Source: Thermoleophilia bacterium (lineage in GTDB: Bacteria > Actinomycetota > Thermoleophilia > Miltoncostaeales > Miltoncostaeaceae). From it: DNA of 13,670 nucleotides. The stretch is from the NCBI GenBank assembly GCA_029861485.1, contig JAOTZF010000014.1:1-13670 (forward strand), written 5' to 3'. Made by a program: the position numbers and the translations under genes. Numbering within the stretch: position 1 is the stretch's first letter; the number at the start of each line of letters is the position of its first letter. The notes under the pieces were generated by a model. It was not told where the DNA came from. It did no database searches and saw only the letters and a program-made list of their open reading frames with translations. Below are positions 1 to 6,324 of this stretch, in pieces.

Positions 1-2
1 GG

Positions 3-8
3 TACTGT
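3..8 (+). promoter_or_regulatory. Predicted lexA -10 element (TACTGT)
   Basis: TACTGT fits the actinobacterial TAnnnT -10 consensus and would place the transcription start near position 15, inside the SOS box. Any -35 box lies outside the window. The call is by eye and supported mainly by its position relative to the operator and lexA. Confidence 0.5.
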
Positions 9-11
9 GAG

Positions 12-23
12 GAACATCTGTTC
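12..23 (+). promoter_or_regulatory. SOS box (LexA operator) upstream of lexA
   Basis: GAACATCTGTTC is a perfect GAAC-N4-GTTC dyad followed by G, the LexA-binding consensus of Gram-positive and actinobacterial SOS systems (CGAAC-N4-GTTCG). It lies 32 bases before the lexA ATG and covers the predicted transcription start, so bound LexA should block its own promoter. This is the usual autoregulatory arrangement. The match is seen directly; repression is inferred from the family. Confidence 0.9.
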
Positions 24-55
24 GATCCTGGATTCGCGTGGACCTGGAGGAAACC

Positions 56-667
56 ATGGGCGAGCTCAGTGAGCGCCAAGCGGAAATCCTGGCGTTCATT
101 TCACGACACTGCACCGACAGCGGCTATCCGCCGACGGTGCGTGAGATCGGCCTTGCGGTTGGGCTCGCTTCACCCTCCACCGTCCACGCGCATCTCGCCA
201 AGCTCGAGGATGAGGGCTACATCCAGCGCGATCCCAGCAAGCCTCGAGCGATGCTGGTGTGCGATCCCGACAACCCCGGGGCCTCGAGCAGGCCGAGCGG
301 GGCGCTGCCCTTGATCGGCGCCGTGGCCGCGGGGTTCCCGACGCTCGCCGACGAACACGTCGAGGACTGGGTAACGACCCCATTCAAGGGCGACTTCCTG
401 TTGAGGGTCACCGGTGACTCGATGATCGGTGCGGGCATCCTCGATGGAGATCTGGTCGCCGTGCGGCGTCAGCAGTCGGCGGACAACGGCGAGATCGTCG
501 TCGCCCAGCTGCCGCAGTCGGCTGAAGAGCACGAGGCGACCGTCAAGACGCTGCAGCGCTCCGACGACGAGGTACTGCTTATGCCCGAGAACTCGGACTA
601 CCCGCCGATTCCCGGTAATGACGCGACCATCGTGGGCAAGGTGGTCGGCGTGATGAGGTCCTTGTAG
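56..667 (+). CDS. lexA: LexA, SOS repressor and self-cleaving protease
   Basis: Transcriptional repressor of the DNA-damage (SOS) regulon; RecA on single-stranded DNA triggers its self-cleavage. The 203-residue product has an N-terminal winged helix-turn-helix (residues 4-65, with PPTVREIG and SPSTVHAHLAKLE typical of the family) and a C-terminal S24 peptidase domain. The scissile bond is Ala92-Gly93 in VAAGFP, the catalytic serine is Ser122 in TGDSM, and the lysine is Lys164 in ATVKT, so the protein looks fully functional. The ATG at 56 is chosen because GGAGGA ends four bases before it; an in-frame GTG at 38 has no such site and would add six residues. An SOS box sits upstream. The stop lies 22 bases before the predicted start of the RNase P RNA. 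Confidence 0.97.
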   Translation: MGELSERQAEILAFISRHCTDSGYPPTVREIGLAVGLASPSTVHAHLAKLEDEGYIQRDPSKPRAMLVCDPDNPGASSRPSGALPLIGAVAAGFPTLADEHVEDWVTTPFKGDFLLRVTGDSMIGAGILDGDLVAVRRQQSADNGEIVVAQLPQSAEEHEATVKTLQRSDDEVLLMPENSDYPPIPGNDATIVGKVVGVMRSL

Positions 668-677
668 CGCTTCCGGC

Positions 678-683
678 TATCCT
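678..683 (+). promoter_or_regulatory. Predicted rnpB -10 element (TATCCT)
   Basis: TATCCT fits TAnnnT and predicts a start near 690, which is one base before the 5' strand of RNase P helix P1 (691-697). The agreement with the RNA end supports it. No clear -35 box is seen; that region lies in the end of lexA. It means rnpB need not depend on lexA transcription. Confidence 0.55.
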
Positions 684-689
684 GGTTGG

Positions 690-1032
690 TGCAGGCCTGG
701 CGGCCGCGAGTCGGTTTGACCGGCTCGAGGAAAGTCCGGACACCACAGAGCAGAGTGCTGGTTAACCGCCAGCGAGGGAAACCTCAGGGAAAGTGCCACA
801 GAAACGACACAGCCTCGGAGCTTCGGCTTCGCGGTAACGGTGAAAAGGTGCGGTAAGAGCGCACCAGCGGGCCTGGTGACAGCCCGGCTGGGTAAACCCC
901 ACTTGGTGCAAGACCAAATCGGAGCGTTACAGGTTGCTCGCCTAGCTCCAGGTAGGCCGCTCGAGGGCCTCGGCAACGGGGCTCCTAGATAGATGGTCGC
1001 CCACGACAGAATCCGGCTTATGGCCTGCTAAG
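690..1032 (+). ncRNA. rnpB: RNase P RNA, bacterial class A
   Basis: Catalytic RNA of RNase P, which matures tRNA 5' ends with the RnpA protein. The conserved 5' core GAGGAAAGTCCGGA is at 727-740 and the conserved 3' core ACGACAGAATCCGGCTTA at 1003-1020; together they form P4. GGTGCGGTAAGAGCGCACC (847-865) is the hallmark P10-P12 region, and GGTAAACCCC near 891-900 is the L15 region that binds the tRNA CCA end. The terminal helix P1 pairs GCAGGCC (691-697) with GGCCTGC (1022-1028). Hairpin P3 is near 707-727. An intrinsic terminator follows at 1038. The exact mature ends are estimated. It lies directly downstream of lexA but appears to have its own -10 element. Confidence 0.97.
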
Positions 1033-1037
1033 GAAGA

Positions 1038-1063
1038 AGCCCTGTTCACCCAGGGCTTTTTCT
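1038..1063 (+). terminator. Intrinsic terminator of rnpB
   Basis: A 7-bp stem AGCCCTG (1038-1044) / CAGGGCT (1051-1057) with a 6-base loop is followed by TTTTCT. This is a classical rho-independent terminator ending the RNase P RNA transcript. It is the clearest terminator in the window. Confidence 0.93.
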
Positions 1064-1216
1064 ATGGGCAGGCGCCGATTCGGCGGTTGGGTCGTGTAGC
1101 GCTTGCCAGCGTCGACGATGGTCCAGTGCCTCCACGGGCATGCTGTGAGCTCGAGAGAGAGTGCACGCCGTTGCGAATTGGCAGGACTCACCGGCAATCA
1201 GGCGAACCCGTTCGCG
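1064..1216. other. Spacer between rnpB terminator and kinase-like gene
   Basis: The kinase frame stays open upstream to a TTG at 1103, with further in-frame candidates at 1118 (ATG) and 1145 (GTG), so part of this stretch could be coding. The encoded residues are polar and unlike a signal or membrane segment, and none of these starts has a convincing ribosome binding site. No hairpin or clear promoter is seen. Confidence 0.4.
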
Positions 1217-2875
1217 ATGCGAGAACTCGGCCTGGTTCCCCGCTATGCCGTCGCAACCTTCGTCGCGGCTCTCTTGGTGCTCGGCGCCCTTGCCGCCGCG
1301 GCGCTAGTGCTCGAGGCCCGCTCCGACCTTCGCGCGGTCTCCGACCGGCTTGAGAGCAAGACTCAAAGGGTCGCCGATATCGATCCGACGACGCCCACGG
1401 CGGCGAGGGCGGCGCTGACGGGGGCAGGCCACAGCGAGATCCTCTCTGCGGAAGGCGCCAGCATGGCCCGCACGGGCGCGGATTCCGTCTGGCAGTCGGG
1501 TGGTGCGAGCCCCTTGACCCGCCTCGCAGCCGTGGGGCTCAGCGGAACGGCTCACGATGGCGCCTTTGAGATCCGCGCCGCCCTCCCCTCCGGCAGCACG
1601 CTCGTCCTGCGGGAGGTCCTTCCGAGCGCCCATGGGGGAGTCGCGGTCGCGACCTTGACGATTGTTGCGGGTCTCGTCGTGCTCGGCGCGGCGATCCTCG
1701 CTGCCGTCGCTGCCCTGATCGCGCGAGGAATCCAGAGACGCCTACGGGATTTGACGCACGCGCTCGAGGCGGTCGGCGTCAGCCAGCGCCAGGCTTTCGA
1801 CCCGAAGTCTCAGGCCCCCGAGTGGGTCGCCGCGGGGGCGGCGCTGACCGGGGCGGCCATCCGTACCGACGACTTCCGCGCCGCCGCAGAGGCGCGCTTC
1901 GATTCGCTGGCGTCGGCGCTCACGCCACTGCCAATTGCCGCGGCGGCTCGCACCCCGTCCGGCGCGACGCTGCGCAACGCCGCCCTCGACAGCCTCGCCC
2001 AAGGCCTCAACGGCGACGCATCGCTCGTCAATGAGGCGATCGCCGCCGGCCTGACCGGCAGCGGCGCCGTTGCGCGTCGGCTGCCCCTCAACGACGGCCG
2101 CACCCTCGACGTCGACGCTTGGGCGGTGCCCGGAGGCCGTGTCGTCACGATCGCCGACCGCACCGAGCACCAGCGCCTCGAGCGGCTTCGGGCTCGCCTC
2201 GCGGGCGGCGCCATGCGCAGTCTGCGCCCTCCGATCGGCGAGATTCGCTCGGCTGCCGCCGAGCTGTTTCGCACCCTGCCGGGCGACGGCGCCTCGCAGG
2301 TGCAGCGCATCCTGCGGTCGGCGGACCGACTCGACCGGCTGACCCGCGCGCTGCTACGCGGAGGCGCCCACGATCCGACCGACGGCGCTGTGTCGCGCAA
2401 GCCCGTGGGGCTGGCCGGTCTGCTCTGGGACGCCGCCAGAGAGTGGGACATGGGCCTGAGGCCCCGCGCTCTTCGCGTGGACTTGGACCTCGAAGACGAC
2501 CTTCCCGTCGCCGACACCGACCCCTCGCTGGTGGAGGAGATCCTCGGCGAGCTCGTCGAGAACGCCGCGAAGTTCAGTCGCCGCGGTGCGACGGTGACCG
2601 TCTCCGCGCGCTCGACGGGCGACGGTGCCATCGCGATCTCGGTGCGGGACTCCGGCGAGGGCTTTTCACCCGAGGCGGCCGAGAACGCCACCCAGTTCTT
2701 CTATCGCGGCCCTGAGGCAGATGCCCTCCCCGGCAGCGGTCTCGGGCTCGGCGTTGCCGCAGCGCTCGCTACGCGCATCGACGGGCGGCTCAGCATCGAG
2801 CCCGGTCCGGGCGGCAGGGTCACGCTGGTCATTCCCGCCGCGGCGACCAGCGGTCCACGCGGCGTCGCCGCATAG
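1217..2875 (+). CDS. Membrane histidine-kinase-like protein lacking the phospho-acceptor His
   Basis: A 552-residue two-helix membrane sensor of the histidine kinase superfamily. Membrane helix 1 spans about residues 10-32 and helix 2 about 140-168, enclosing an extracytoplasmic domain of about 105 residues. A weakly conserved linker, possibly a PAS remnant, follows to about residue 320. The H-box region reads MRSLRPPIGEI where kinases have SHELRTPLxxI, so the acceptor His is Arg334 (CGC at 2216-2218). The ATPase domain is intact: N-box ELVENAAKFS with Asn449, G1 RDSGEGF with Asp478, G2 GSGLGLG from Gly506. No response regulator is adjacent. It may be a pseudokinase or allosteric partner, or the alignment may hide another acceptor. 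The ATG at 1217 is chosen because helix 1 follows at once; longer starts exist at 1103-1145. No strong ribosome binding site is seen. Confidence 0.82.
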   Translation: MRELGLVPRYAVATFVAALLVLGALAAAALVLEARSDLRAVSDRLESKTQRVADIDPTTPTAARAALTGAGHSEILSAEGASMARTGADSVWQSGGASPLTRLAAVGLSGTAHDGAFEIRAALPSGSTLVLREVLPSAHGGVAVATLTIVAGLVVLGAAILAAVAALIARGIQRRLRDLTHALEAVGVSQRQAFDPKSQAPEWVAAGAALTGAAIRTDDFRAAAEARFDSLASALTPLPIAAAARTPSGATLRNAALDSLAQGLNGDASLVNEAIAAGLTGSGAVARRLPLNDGRTLDVDAWAVPGGRVVTIADRTEHQRLERLRARLAGGAMRSLRPPIGEIRSAAAELFRTLPGDGASQVQRILRSADRLDRLTRALLRGGAHDPTDGAVSRKPVGLAGLLWDAAREWDMGLRPRALRVDLDLEDDLPVADTDPSLVEEILGELVENAAKFSRRGATVTVSARSTGDGAIAISVRDSGEGFSPEAAENATQFFYRGPEADALPGSGLGLGVAAALATRIDGRLSIEPGPGGRVTLVIPAAATSGPRGVAA

Positions 2876-2900
2876 CCCCGTCCGCCGCGAGTAGCGTTAC

Positions 2901-2922
2901 CGGTTCGGGTCAGCCCGAACCG
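2901..2922. repeat. Perfect 9-bp inverted repeat before the EamA gene
   Basis: Arms CGGTTCGGG (2901-2909) and CCCGAACCG (2914-2922) are perfectly complementary around a TCAG centre, ending two bases before the ATG at 2925. A -10-like TAGCGT (2892-2897) would start transcription near 2904, within the left arm, so a repressor operator is one reading. A U-tract-less terminator for the kinase gene, or an RNA hairpin hiding the start codon, are alternatives. The dyad is certain; its role is not. Confidence 0.7.
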
Positions 2923-2924
2923 CT

Positions 2925-3842
2925 ATGAGCCGCTCACGACTCCCCCTCACGTCTCAGGGCACCCGGCCCGAGGCCGTCACCGCCGGCGACTGGGGCTTGC
3001 TGGGCGCCGCGGCGCTGATGTGGGGATCGTCGTTCGTGCTCATCGCGATCGGCGTCGACCACCTGGCCCCGAGCGTTGTTGCGGCTGGGCGCTTGGTCTT
3101 CGGCATCGTCGTGCTCGTGCTGTTCGCGAAGGCCCGTCGACCCATGCCGCGGGAGGAGTGGCCTCGGGTCGCGCTCCTGGGAGTGGTCTGGGTGGGCGCC
3201 CCGTTCCTGCTGTTCCCGATCGCTCAGCAGTGGGTCGACTCCTCGCTCGCGGGCGTCGTAAACAGCTCGCTGCCGGTCTTCGCGGCCATCATCGCGGCGA
3301 TCCTGCTTCGAAAGGCTCCGAGGCCGATCGTGGCGACGGGACTCGCCCTGGGCTTCGTGGGCGTGGTGGTCGTCAGCGGCCCCACGGCGACCGGTGGCGG
3401 ACGTGAGGCCCTCGGGGTATCGCTGCTGGTGATGGCGGTCATCTCCTACGCCATCGCCATCAACGCCGCCGTGCCTCTACAGCAGCGCTATGGATCGCTG
3501 CCGACGGTGCTCCACATGCTGGTGGCCGGCCTGATCCTGGTGACGCCCTTCGCGCTGCTTGGGCTGCCCGCATCCGACCCGGATCCTGGATCGATCCTCG
3601 CGGTCGCCGCACTCGGAATATTCGGCACAGGCCTGGCGTTTGTGTTCTACACGGACGTGCTCGGCCGCATCGGTGCGACGAGATCATCAGTGGTGACCTA
3701 CTTCTTCCCGGTCATCGCGATCGTCTTGGGAGCGATGTTCCGCGACGAGCCCGTCACTCTCGCCATGCTGGGGGGTGCCGCGCTGATCCTGGTCGGGGCC
3801 TGGCTCAGCGGGCGCTCGGAGAAGAGGCCCGCGGAGGCCTAG
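2925..3842 (+). CDS. EamA/DMT-family membrane transporter
   Basis: A 305-residue integral membrane protein of the drug/metabolite transporter superfamily, the usual length for a protein with ten membrane helices. Two EamA repeats are visible. The first begins with GLLGAAALMWGSSFVLIAIG and the second covers the SLLVMAVISYAIAINAAVPL half onward. The C-terminal hallmark is present: GTGLAFVFYTDVLGRIGA, then SSVVTYFFPVIAIVLGAMF, then DEPVTLAMLGGAALILVGAWLSG. Substrates of this family range from amino acids to metabolites and drugs and cannot be predicted here. The ATG at 2925 lacks a ribosome binding site and is preceded by a strong dyad, so expression may use a short leader or be controlled at that dyad. 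An internal ATG at 3018 would cut helix 1. The gene converges on the GNAT gene 26 bases downstream. Confidence 0.93.
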   Translation: MSRSRLPLTSQGTRPEAVTAGDWGLLGAAALMWGSSFVLIAIGVDHLAPSVVAAGRLVFGIVVLVLFAKARRPMPREEWPRVALLGVVWVGAPFLLFPIAQQWVDSSLAGVVNSSLPVFAAIIAAILLRKAPRPIVATGLALGFVGVVVVSGPTATGGGREALGVSLLVMAVISYAIAINAAVPLQQRYGSLPTVLHMLVAGLILVTPFALLGLPASDPDPGSILAVAALGIFGTGLAFVFYTDVLGRIGATRSSVVTYFFPVIAIVLGAMFRDEPVTLAMLGGAALILVGAWLSGRSEKRPAEA

Positions 3843-3868
3843 GGCTCAGTGGAGCGGCTTCTGCATGA

Positions 3869-4450
3869 TCAGGCCCCCGGTGAGTGAAACAGCCGCCGGC
3901 GCAGCCGCCATCTCCGGTGCGAGCGCACCTGGTAGCCGAACCCCCGGTAGAGCTCGATCGCAGCGTCGTTGTCGGTAGTCACCTGAAGGATCAGCGCGCT
4001 CTTGCCGAGCTGCGAGGCGTCGTGCTCGCAGCGATGCAGCAGGGCCGACGCAATGCCGCGGCGGCGTGCATCGGGACGCACCGCGAGCTCCTCTACGACG
4101 GCCTCGTCTTGGCGTGGCAGGGGAGGGGAGAGCGCCGCGAGCACGGCGGTCGCGCGCGCCGTCGTAACCCAGCCGACCTCTCGGCGAATCGCGGTGAGAA
4201 GCGACGGCTTGCGAGCCACGCCCGAGTCCAGGTGAACGACGCCGAGCACCTGATCGTCCTCGCTCGCGACGCGATACGACGGGTCGGGATGCGAGACCTC
4301 GTAGCGCACCATCGCAGCAACCGCGCGACGGGCGGCCTTCCCGAAGGCGGGTAGCAGCTTGGCCCCCAGGCCCTCCACCAGGATGTCCACGATGGCGCGC
4401 TCGTCGCCGGCCTCGGCGACCCGGACCCGGACCCTGATCTCGCTGCTCAC
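3869..4450 (-). CDS. GNAT-family N-acetyltransferase
   Basis: A 193-residue acetyltransferase that would transfer acetyl from acetyl-CoA to an amine. Motif A is clear: strand VVEELAVRPDARRRGIASALL (about 118-138), in which Arg129 to Ala134 form the R/Q-x-x-G-x-A pyrophosphate-binding loop. Motif B follows with NDAAIELYRGFGY (161-173). The N-terminal region (VRVAEAGDERAIVDILVEG) is the usual first strand and helix. The C terminus is Arg-rich (RRWRLRRRL), which is unremarkable but could contact nucleic acid or membrane. It begins with GTG at 4450, diverging from the peroxiredoxin gene, and its end faces the EamA gene. The substrate is unknown. Confidence 0.9.
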   Translation of the reverse strand: MSSEIRVRVRVAEAGDERAIVDILVEGLGAKLLPAFGKAARRAVAAMVRYEVSHPDPSYRVASEDDQVLGVVHLDSGVARKPSLLTAIRREVGWVTTARATAVLAALSPPLPRQDEAVVEELAVRPDARRRGIASALLHRCEHDASQLGKSALILQVTTDNDAAIELYRGFGYQVRSHRRWRLRRRLFHSPGA

Positions 4451-4474
4451 GCCGGGCCTCGCACGCCCGATCGG

Positions 4475-4494
4475 TAGCCTGACGGGGCTGTCAG
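4475..4494 (+). promoter_or_regulatory. Predicted bcp promoter -10 with overlapping dyad
   Basis: TAGCCT (4475-4480) fits a -10 element and predicts a start near 4487, giving a leader of about 25 bases that includes GGGGG (4500-4504) before GTG 4512. The arms CTGAC (4479-4483) and GTCAG (4490-4494) straddle this start and could be an operator in the 61-base divergent region between the GNAT and peroxiredoxin genes. The arms are short, so chance is possible. Confidence 0.35.
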
Positions 4495-4511
4495 CGATTG
4501 GGGGTTCAGTG

Positions 4512-4979
4512 GTGTCACGCTTGTCTCCGGGCGATCCCGTTCCGGACTTCTCACTCGAGGCCGATGACGGTTCGCAGGTCGCCCTCGCCGATCTGGCCGG
4601 GAACCGAATAGTGCTCTACTTCTATCCGAAGGACGATACGTCGGGGTGCACTACCGAGGCATGTGACTTTCGCGATCTCGAACAGGATTTCTCGACGGCC
4701 GGCGCGAGGATCATCGGTGTGAGCCCGGATTCCATCGCGTCTCACGTGAAATTCCGCGACAAGCATGACCTGCCGTTCACTCTTCTGTCCGACCCCGACC
4801 ACTCGCTGGCCGAGGCCTTCGGCGTATGGGTCAAGAAGAAGATGTACGACCGGGAGTACATGGGCGTGGAACGCAGCACCTTCGTCATCGCCGATGGCAC
4901 CATCGAGCAGGCGCTCTACAAGGTGCGGCCCAAGGGGCATGCCGAAGAGGTGCTCGAAGGGCTCGCATCCGGCGAATGA
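4512..4979 (+). CDS. bcp: Thiol peroxiredoxin of the BCP/PrxQ family
   Basis: A cytosolic thioredoxin-dependent peroxidase that reduces hydrogen peroxide and organic hydroperoxides. The 155-residue product has the family's usual length and fold. The N terminus is GDPVPDFSLEADDG, the active site FYPKDDTSGCTTEAC carries the peroxidatic Cys46 and resolving Cys51 five residues on (the atypical 2-Cys pattern of E. coli BCP), and later YMGVERSTFVIADGTI is typical. The open frame extends upstream to 4359 across the GNAT gene, but the family starts here. GTG at 4512 is preferred because GGGGG lies seven bases before it; GTG at 4509 is nearly equal. It is the first gene of a three-gene redox operon, overlapping the next gene by ATGA. 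Confidence 0.95.
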   Translation: MSRLSPGDPVPDFSLEADDGSQVALADLAGNRIVLYFYPKDDTSGCTTEACDFRDLEQDFSTAGARIIGVSPDSIASHVKFRDKHDLPFTLLSDPDHSLAEAFGVWVKKKMYDREYMGVERSTFVIADGTIEQALYKVRPKGHAEEVLEGLASGE

Positions 4980-5575
4980 GCTCCGGCCCGCGCCAGCCGC
5001 AGATTGCGATCCTCGCCTACGGGTCGCTGATCTACGAGCCGGGAGAGGCACTGGCCGAGCTCGTGCAGGAGACAGAGCCCTGCCGCACGCCCTTCCCGGT
5101 CGAGTACGGGCGCCACTCGAAGAAGTGGGGCGGCGGTCCGGTCCTCACCATCGATCCGCGAGGGGAGCCCGTGGAGGGGGTACGCATGGTGCTGAGGCCG
5201 GGACTGCCTCTGGGGCGCGTCATCGATGTACTCGCCCTGCGCGAGGGCATCTCGAGCGCCGAGGGAATCATCCAGATCGACCAGCCCGGGCCGCTCGCCC
5301 ATCTCACCTGCGCGCTGCCGCGGAATCTCGAGACGGGTGACATGGATCCGGCAGCGCTGGCCCGGCGGGCCGCAGCCAGCGTAAGCAAAGGCATGCTGAA
5401 TGGCGTGGCATACCTTCGCGGTGCGGTGCGGGCTGGAGTGCGCACCGCGCGCACCGACGCTTACGTCGAGGCGGTACTTGCCGTGAGCGGTGCGGACGAC
5501 CTCGCCGAGGCGGAATCGCGCCTGCTAGCTTTTCCCGCTCAGATGATCCAAGGGAGCGATCGTGGGCTGGGATGA
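4976..5575 (+). CDS. GGCT-fold (gamma-glutamylcyclotransferase-like) protein
   Basis: A 199-residue protein resembling the gamma-glutamylcyclotransferase/AIG2 superfamily. Near the N terminus IAILAYGSLIYEPG carries the YGSL substrate-binding loop of the fold, and the following EYGRHSKKWGGGPVLTIDP matches the strand region that usually comes next. Family members cleave gamma-glutamyl dipeptides or glutathione to 5-oxoproline; the catalytic Glu cannot be assigned with confidence by eye. The start codon overlaps the stop of the peroxiredoxin gene (ATGA), implying translational coupling, and its 3' end overlaps the rhodanese gene by 14 bases. The context of thiol peroxidase and sulfurtransferase suggests a role in low-molecular-weight thiol or sulfur handling. 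That role is inferred, and the substrate is unknown. Confidence 0.72.
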   Translation: MSSGPRQPQIAILAYGSLIYEPGEALAELVQETEPCRTPFPVEYGRHSKKWGGGPVLTIDPRGEPVEGVRMVLRPGLPLGRVIDVLALREGISSAEGIIQIDQPGPLAHLTCALPRNLETGDMDPAALARRAAASVSKGMLNGVAYLRGAVRAGVRTARTDAYVEAVLAVSGADDLAEAESRLLAFPAQMIQGSDRGLG

Positions 5576-5909
5576 CATCTCGCGCTGGCAGCCGCAAGAT
5601 CTGGCTGCGGCATTCGCCATGGGGGATCCGGTTCAGACCGTCGACGTTCGCGATATCGGCTACTCCGACGAGGAGCAGCAGATCAAGGGCGCCATCCGGG
5701 TCGACCCGCTGGAGTTCGAGCGGGAGGTCGCCGAGCTCCCCGAGGGCAAGGAGCTGATCTTCTACTGCGGCCGCCCGGGAGAGGCCACCAGCCTCAAAGT
5801 GGCGATGTGGGCGTTCGACAACGCCGGGCGTTCCCGGGTTGGCGTTCTGGTCGGCGGCTGGGACGCCTGGGTGGAGGGAAACCACCCGGTCGAACCCAAG
5901 CCCGAGTAG
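5562..5909 (+). CDS. Single-domain rhodanese-like sulfurtransferase
   Basis: A 115-residue cytosolic protein made of one rhodanese domain. These carry a persulfide on an active-site Cys and pass sulfur to cyanide, thiols or proteins. The hallmark strand VQTVDVRDIGY gives the DVR motif. The active loop is IFYCGRPGEATS with the catalytic Cys in a six-residue CGRPGE loop. The C-terminal VLVGGWDAWVEGNHPVE matches the usual L-GG-aW-GYP ending. GTG at 5562 is chosen for its GGGAG ribosome binding site (5552-5556), five bases away, and it overlaps the previous gene by 14 bases. It is the last gene of the peroxiredoxin operon and converges on a minus-strand gene only four bases away, with no room for a separate terminator. 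Confidence 0.93.
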   Translation: MGWDDISRWQPQDLAAAFAMGDPVQTVDVRDIGYSDEEQQIKGAIRVDPLEFEREVAELPEGKELIFYCGRPGEATSLKVAMWAFDNAGRSRVGVLVGGWDAWVEGNHPVEPKPE

Positions 5910-5913
5910 CGGC

Positions 5914-6258
5914 TCAGCCCTCGGAGGGCGGCGTGATGTCCTTCGGTAGCAGGCCGTAGGTCTCGGCGAGGAACTCCGGCAGCACCGCCGCGATCGCGCG
6001 GCATACCAGCTCCCGCTCGGCAATGGAGATGCGGGTGGCGATCTGCAGCACCTGCTTGCCCTCGTCAGTGTGAATACCCCGCACGCCGGAGATCGTCTCC
6101 TCGGCTTCCTTGCGTGCATAGACCTGCCCACGGGCCGCCATGGCCCAATTGGCCTTGGTCCAGTCGATCAGCGCCGTCTCGAGTGGCGTGGGGTCATAGC
6201 CCAGCAGCGCTTTCTGTAATTCGTTGGGGTTGAACTCTGCGTCGCGCATCGATGACAT
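5914..6258 (-). CDS. Small conserved-looking protein of unknown function
   Basis: A 114-residue soluble protein that I do not recognise. It has no signal peptide, membrane segment or metal motif. The sequence looks largely helical: an Asn/Glu-rich start (FNPNELQKALLGYDPTPLE), a Trp-containing helix (TALIDWTKANWAMAARGQVYA), then a charged region and a hydrophobic helix (ELVCRAIAAVLPEFLAETYG). The ATG at 6258 has GGAGG (6263-6267) four bases upstream, supporting translation from it; a second ATG three codons on is too far from that site. Its stop is four bases from the converging rhodanese gene. It diverges from the GYD-domain gene across about 66 bases. Confidence 0.8.
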   Translation of the reverse strand: MSSMRDAEFNPNELQKALLGYDPTPLETALIDWTKANWAMAARGQVYARKEAEETISGVRGIHTDEGKQVLQIATRISIAERELVCRAIAAVLPEFLAETYGLLPKDITPPSEG

Positions 6259-6307
6259 GGCTCCTCCGGGTCGACGGGCGCGATGAGTCTAGCTGCGCCG
6301 CGCCGAA

Positions 6308-6313
6308 TAGACT
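6308..6313 (+). promoter_or_regulatory. Predicted -10 element (TAGACT) of the GYD gene
   Basis: TAGACT fits TAnnnT and would start transcription near 6320, five bases before the ATG at 6325. This matches the absence of a ribosome binding site there and suggests a nearly leaderless mRNA. No -35 box is evident. Confidence 0.4.
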
Positions 6314-6324
6314 GCCCTCTGGCG

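Noticed and set aside
677..976. Minus-strand 99-codon frame after lexA
   Set aside because: It lies antisense to the RNase P RNA, whose conserved cores explain the sequence.
663..1104. Repeated decamer TGTAGCGCTT flanking rnpB (near 664 and 1095)
   Set aside because: Only ten bases are shared, the first copy includes the lexA stop codon, and there is no sign of a mobile element or attachment site; chance is the simplest explanation.
1810..2691. Minus-strand open frame of 293 codons opposite the kinase-like gene
   Set aside because: Antisense shadow: low-complexity Arg/Ser/Ala composition, opposite the intact HATPase motifs.
4359..4511. Upstream extension of the peroxiredoxin frame
   Set aside because: It overlaps the GNAT gene on the other strand, and the family N terminus begins at GTG 4509/4512.
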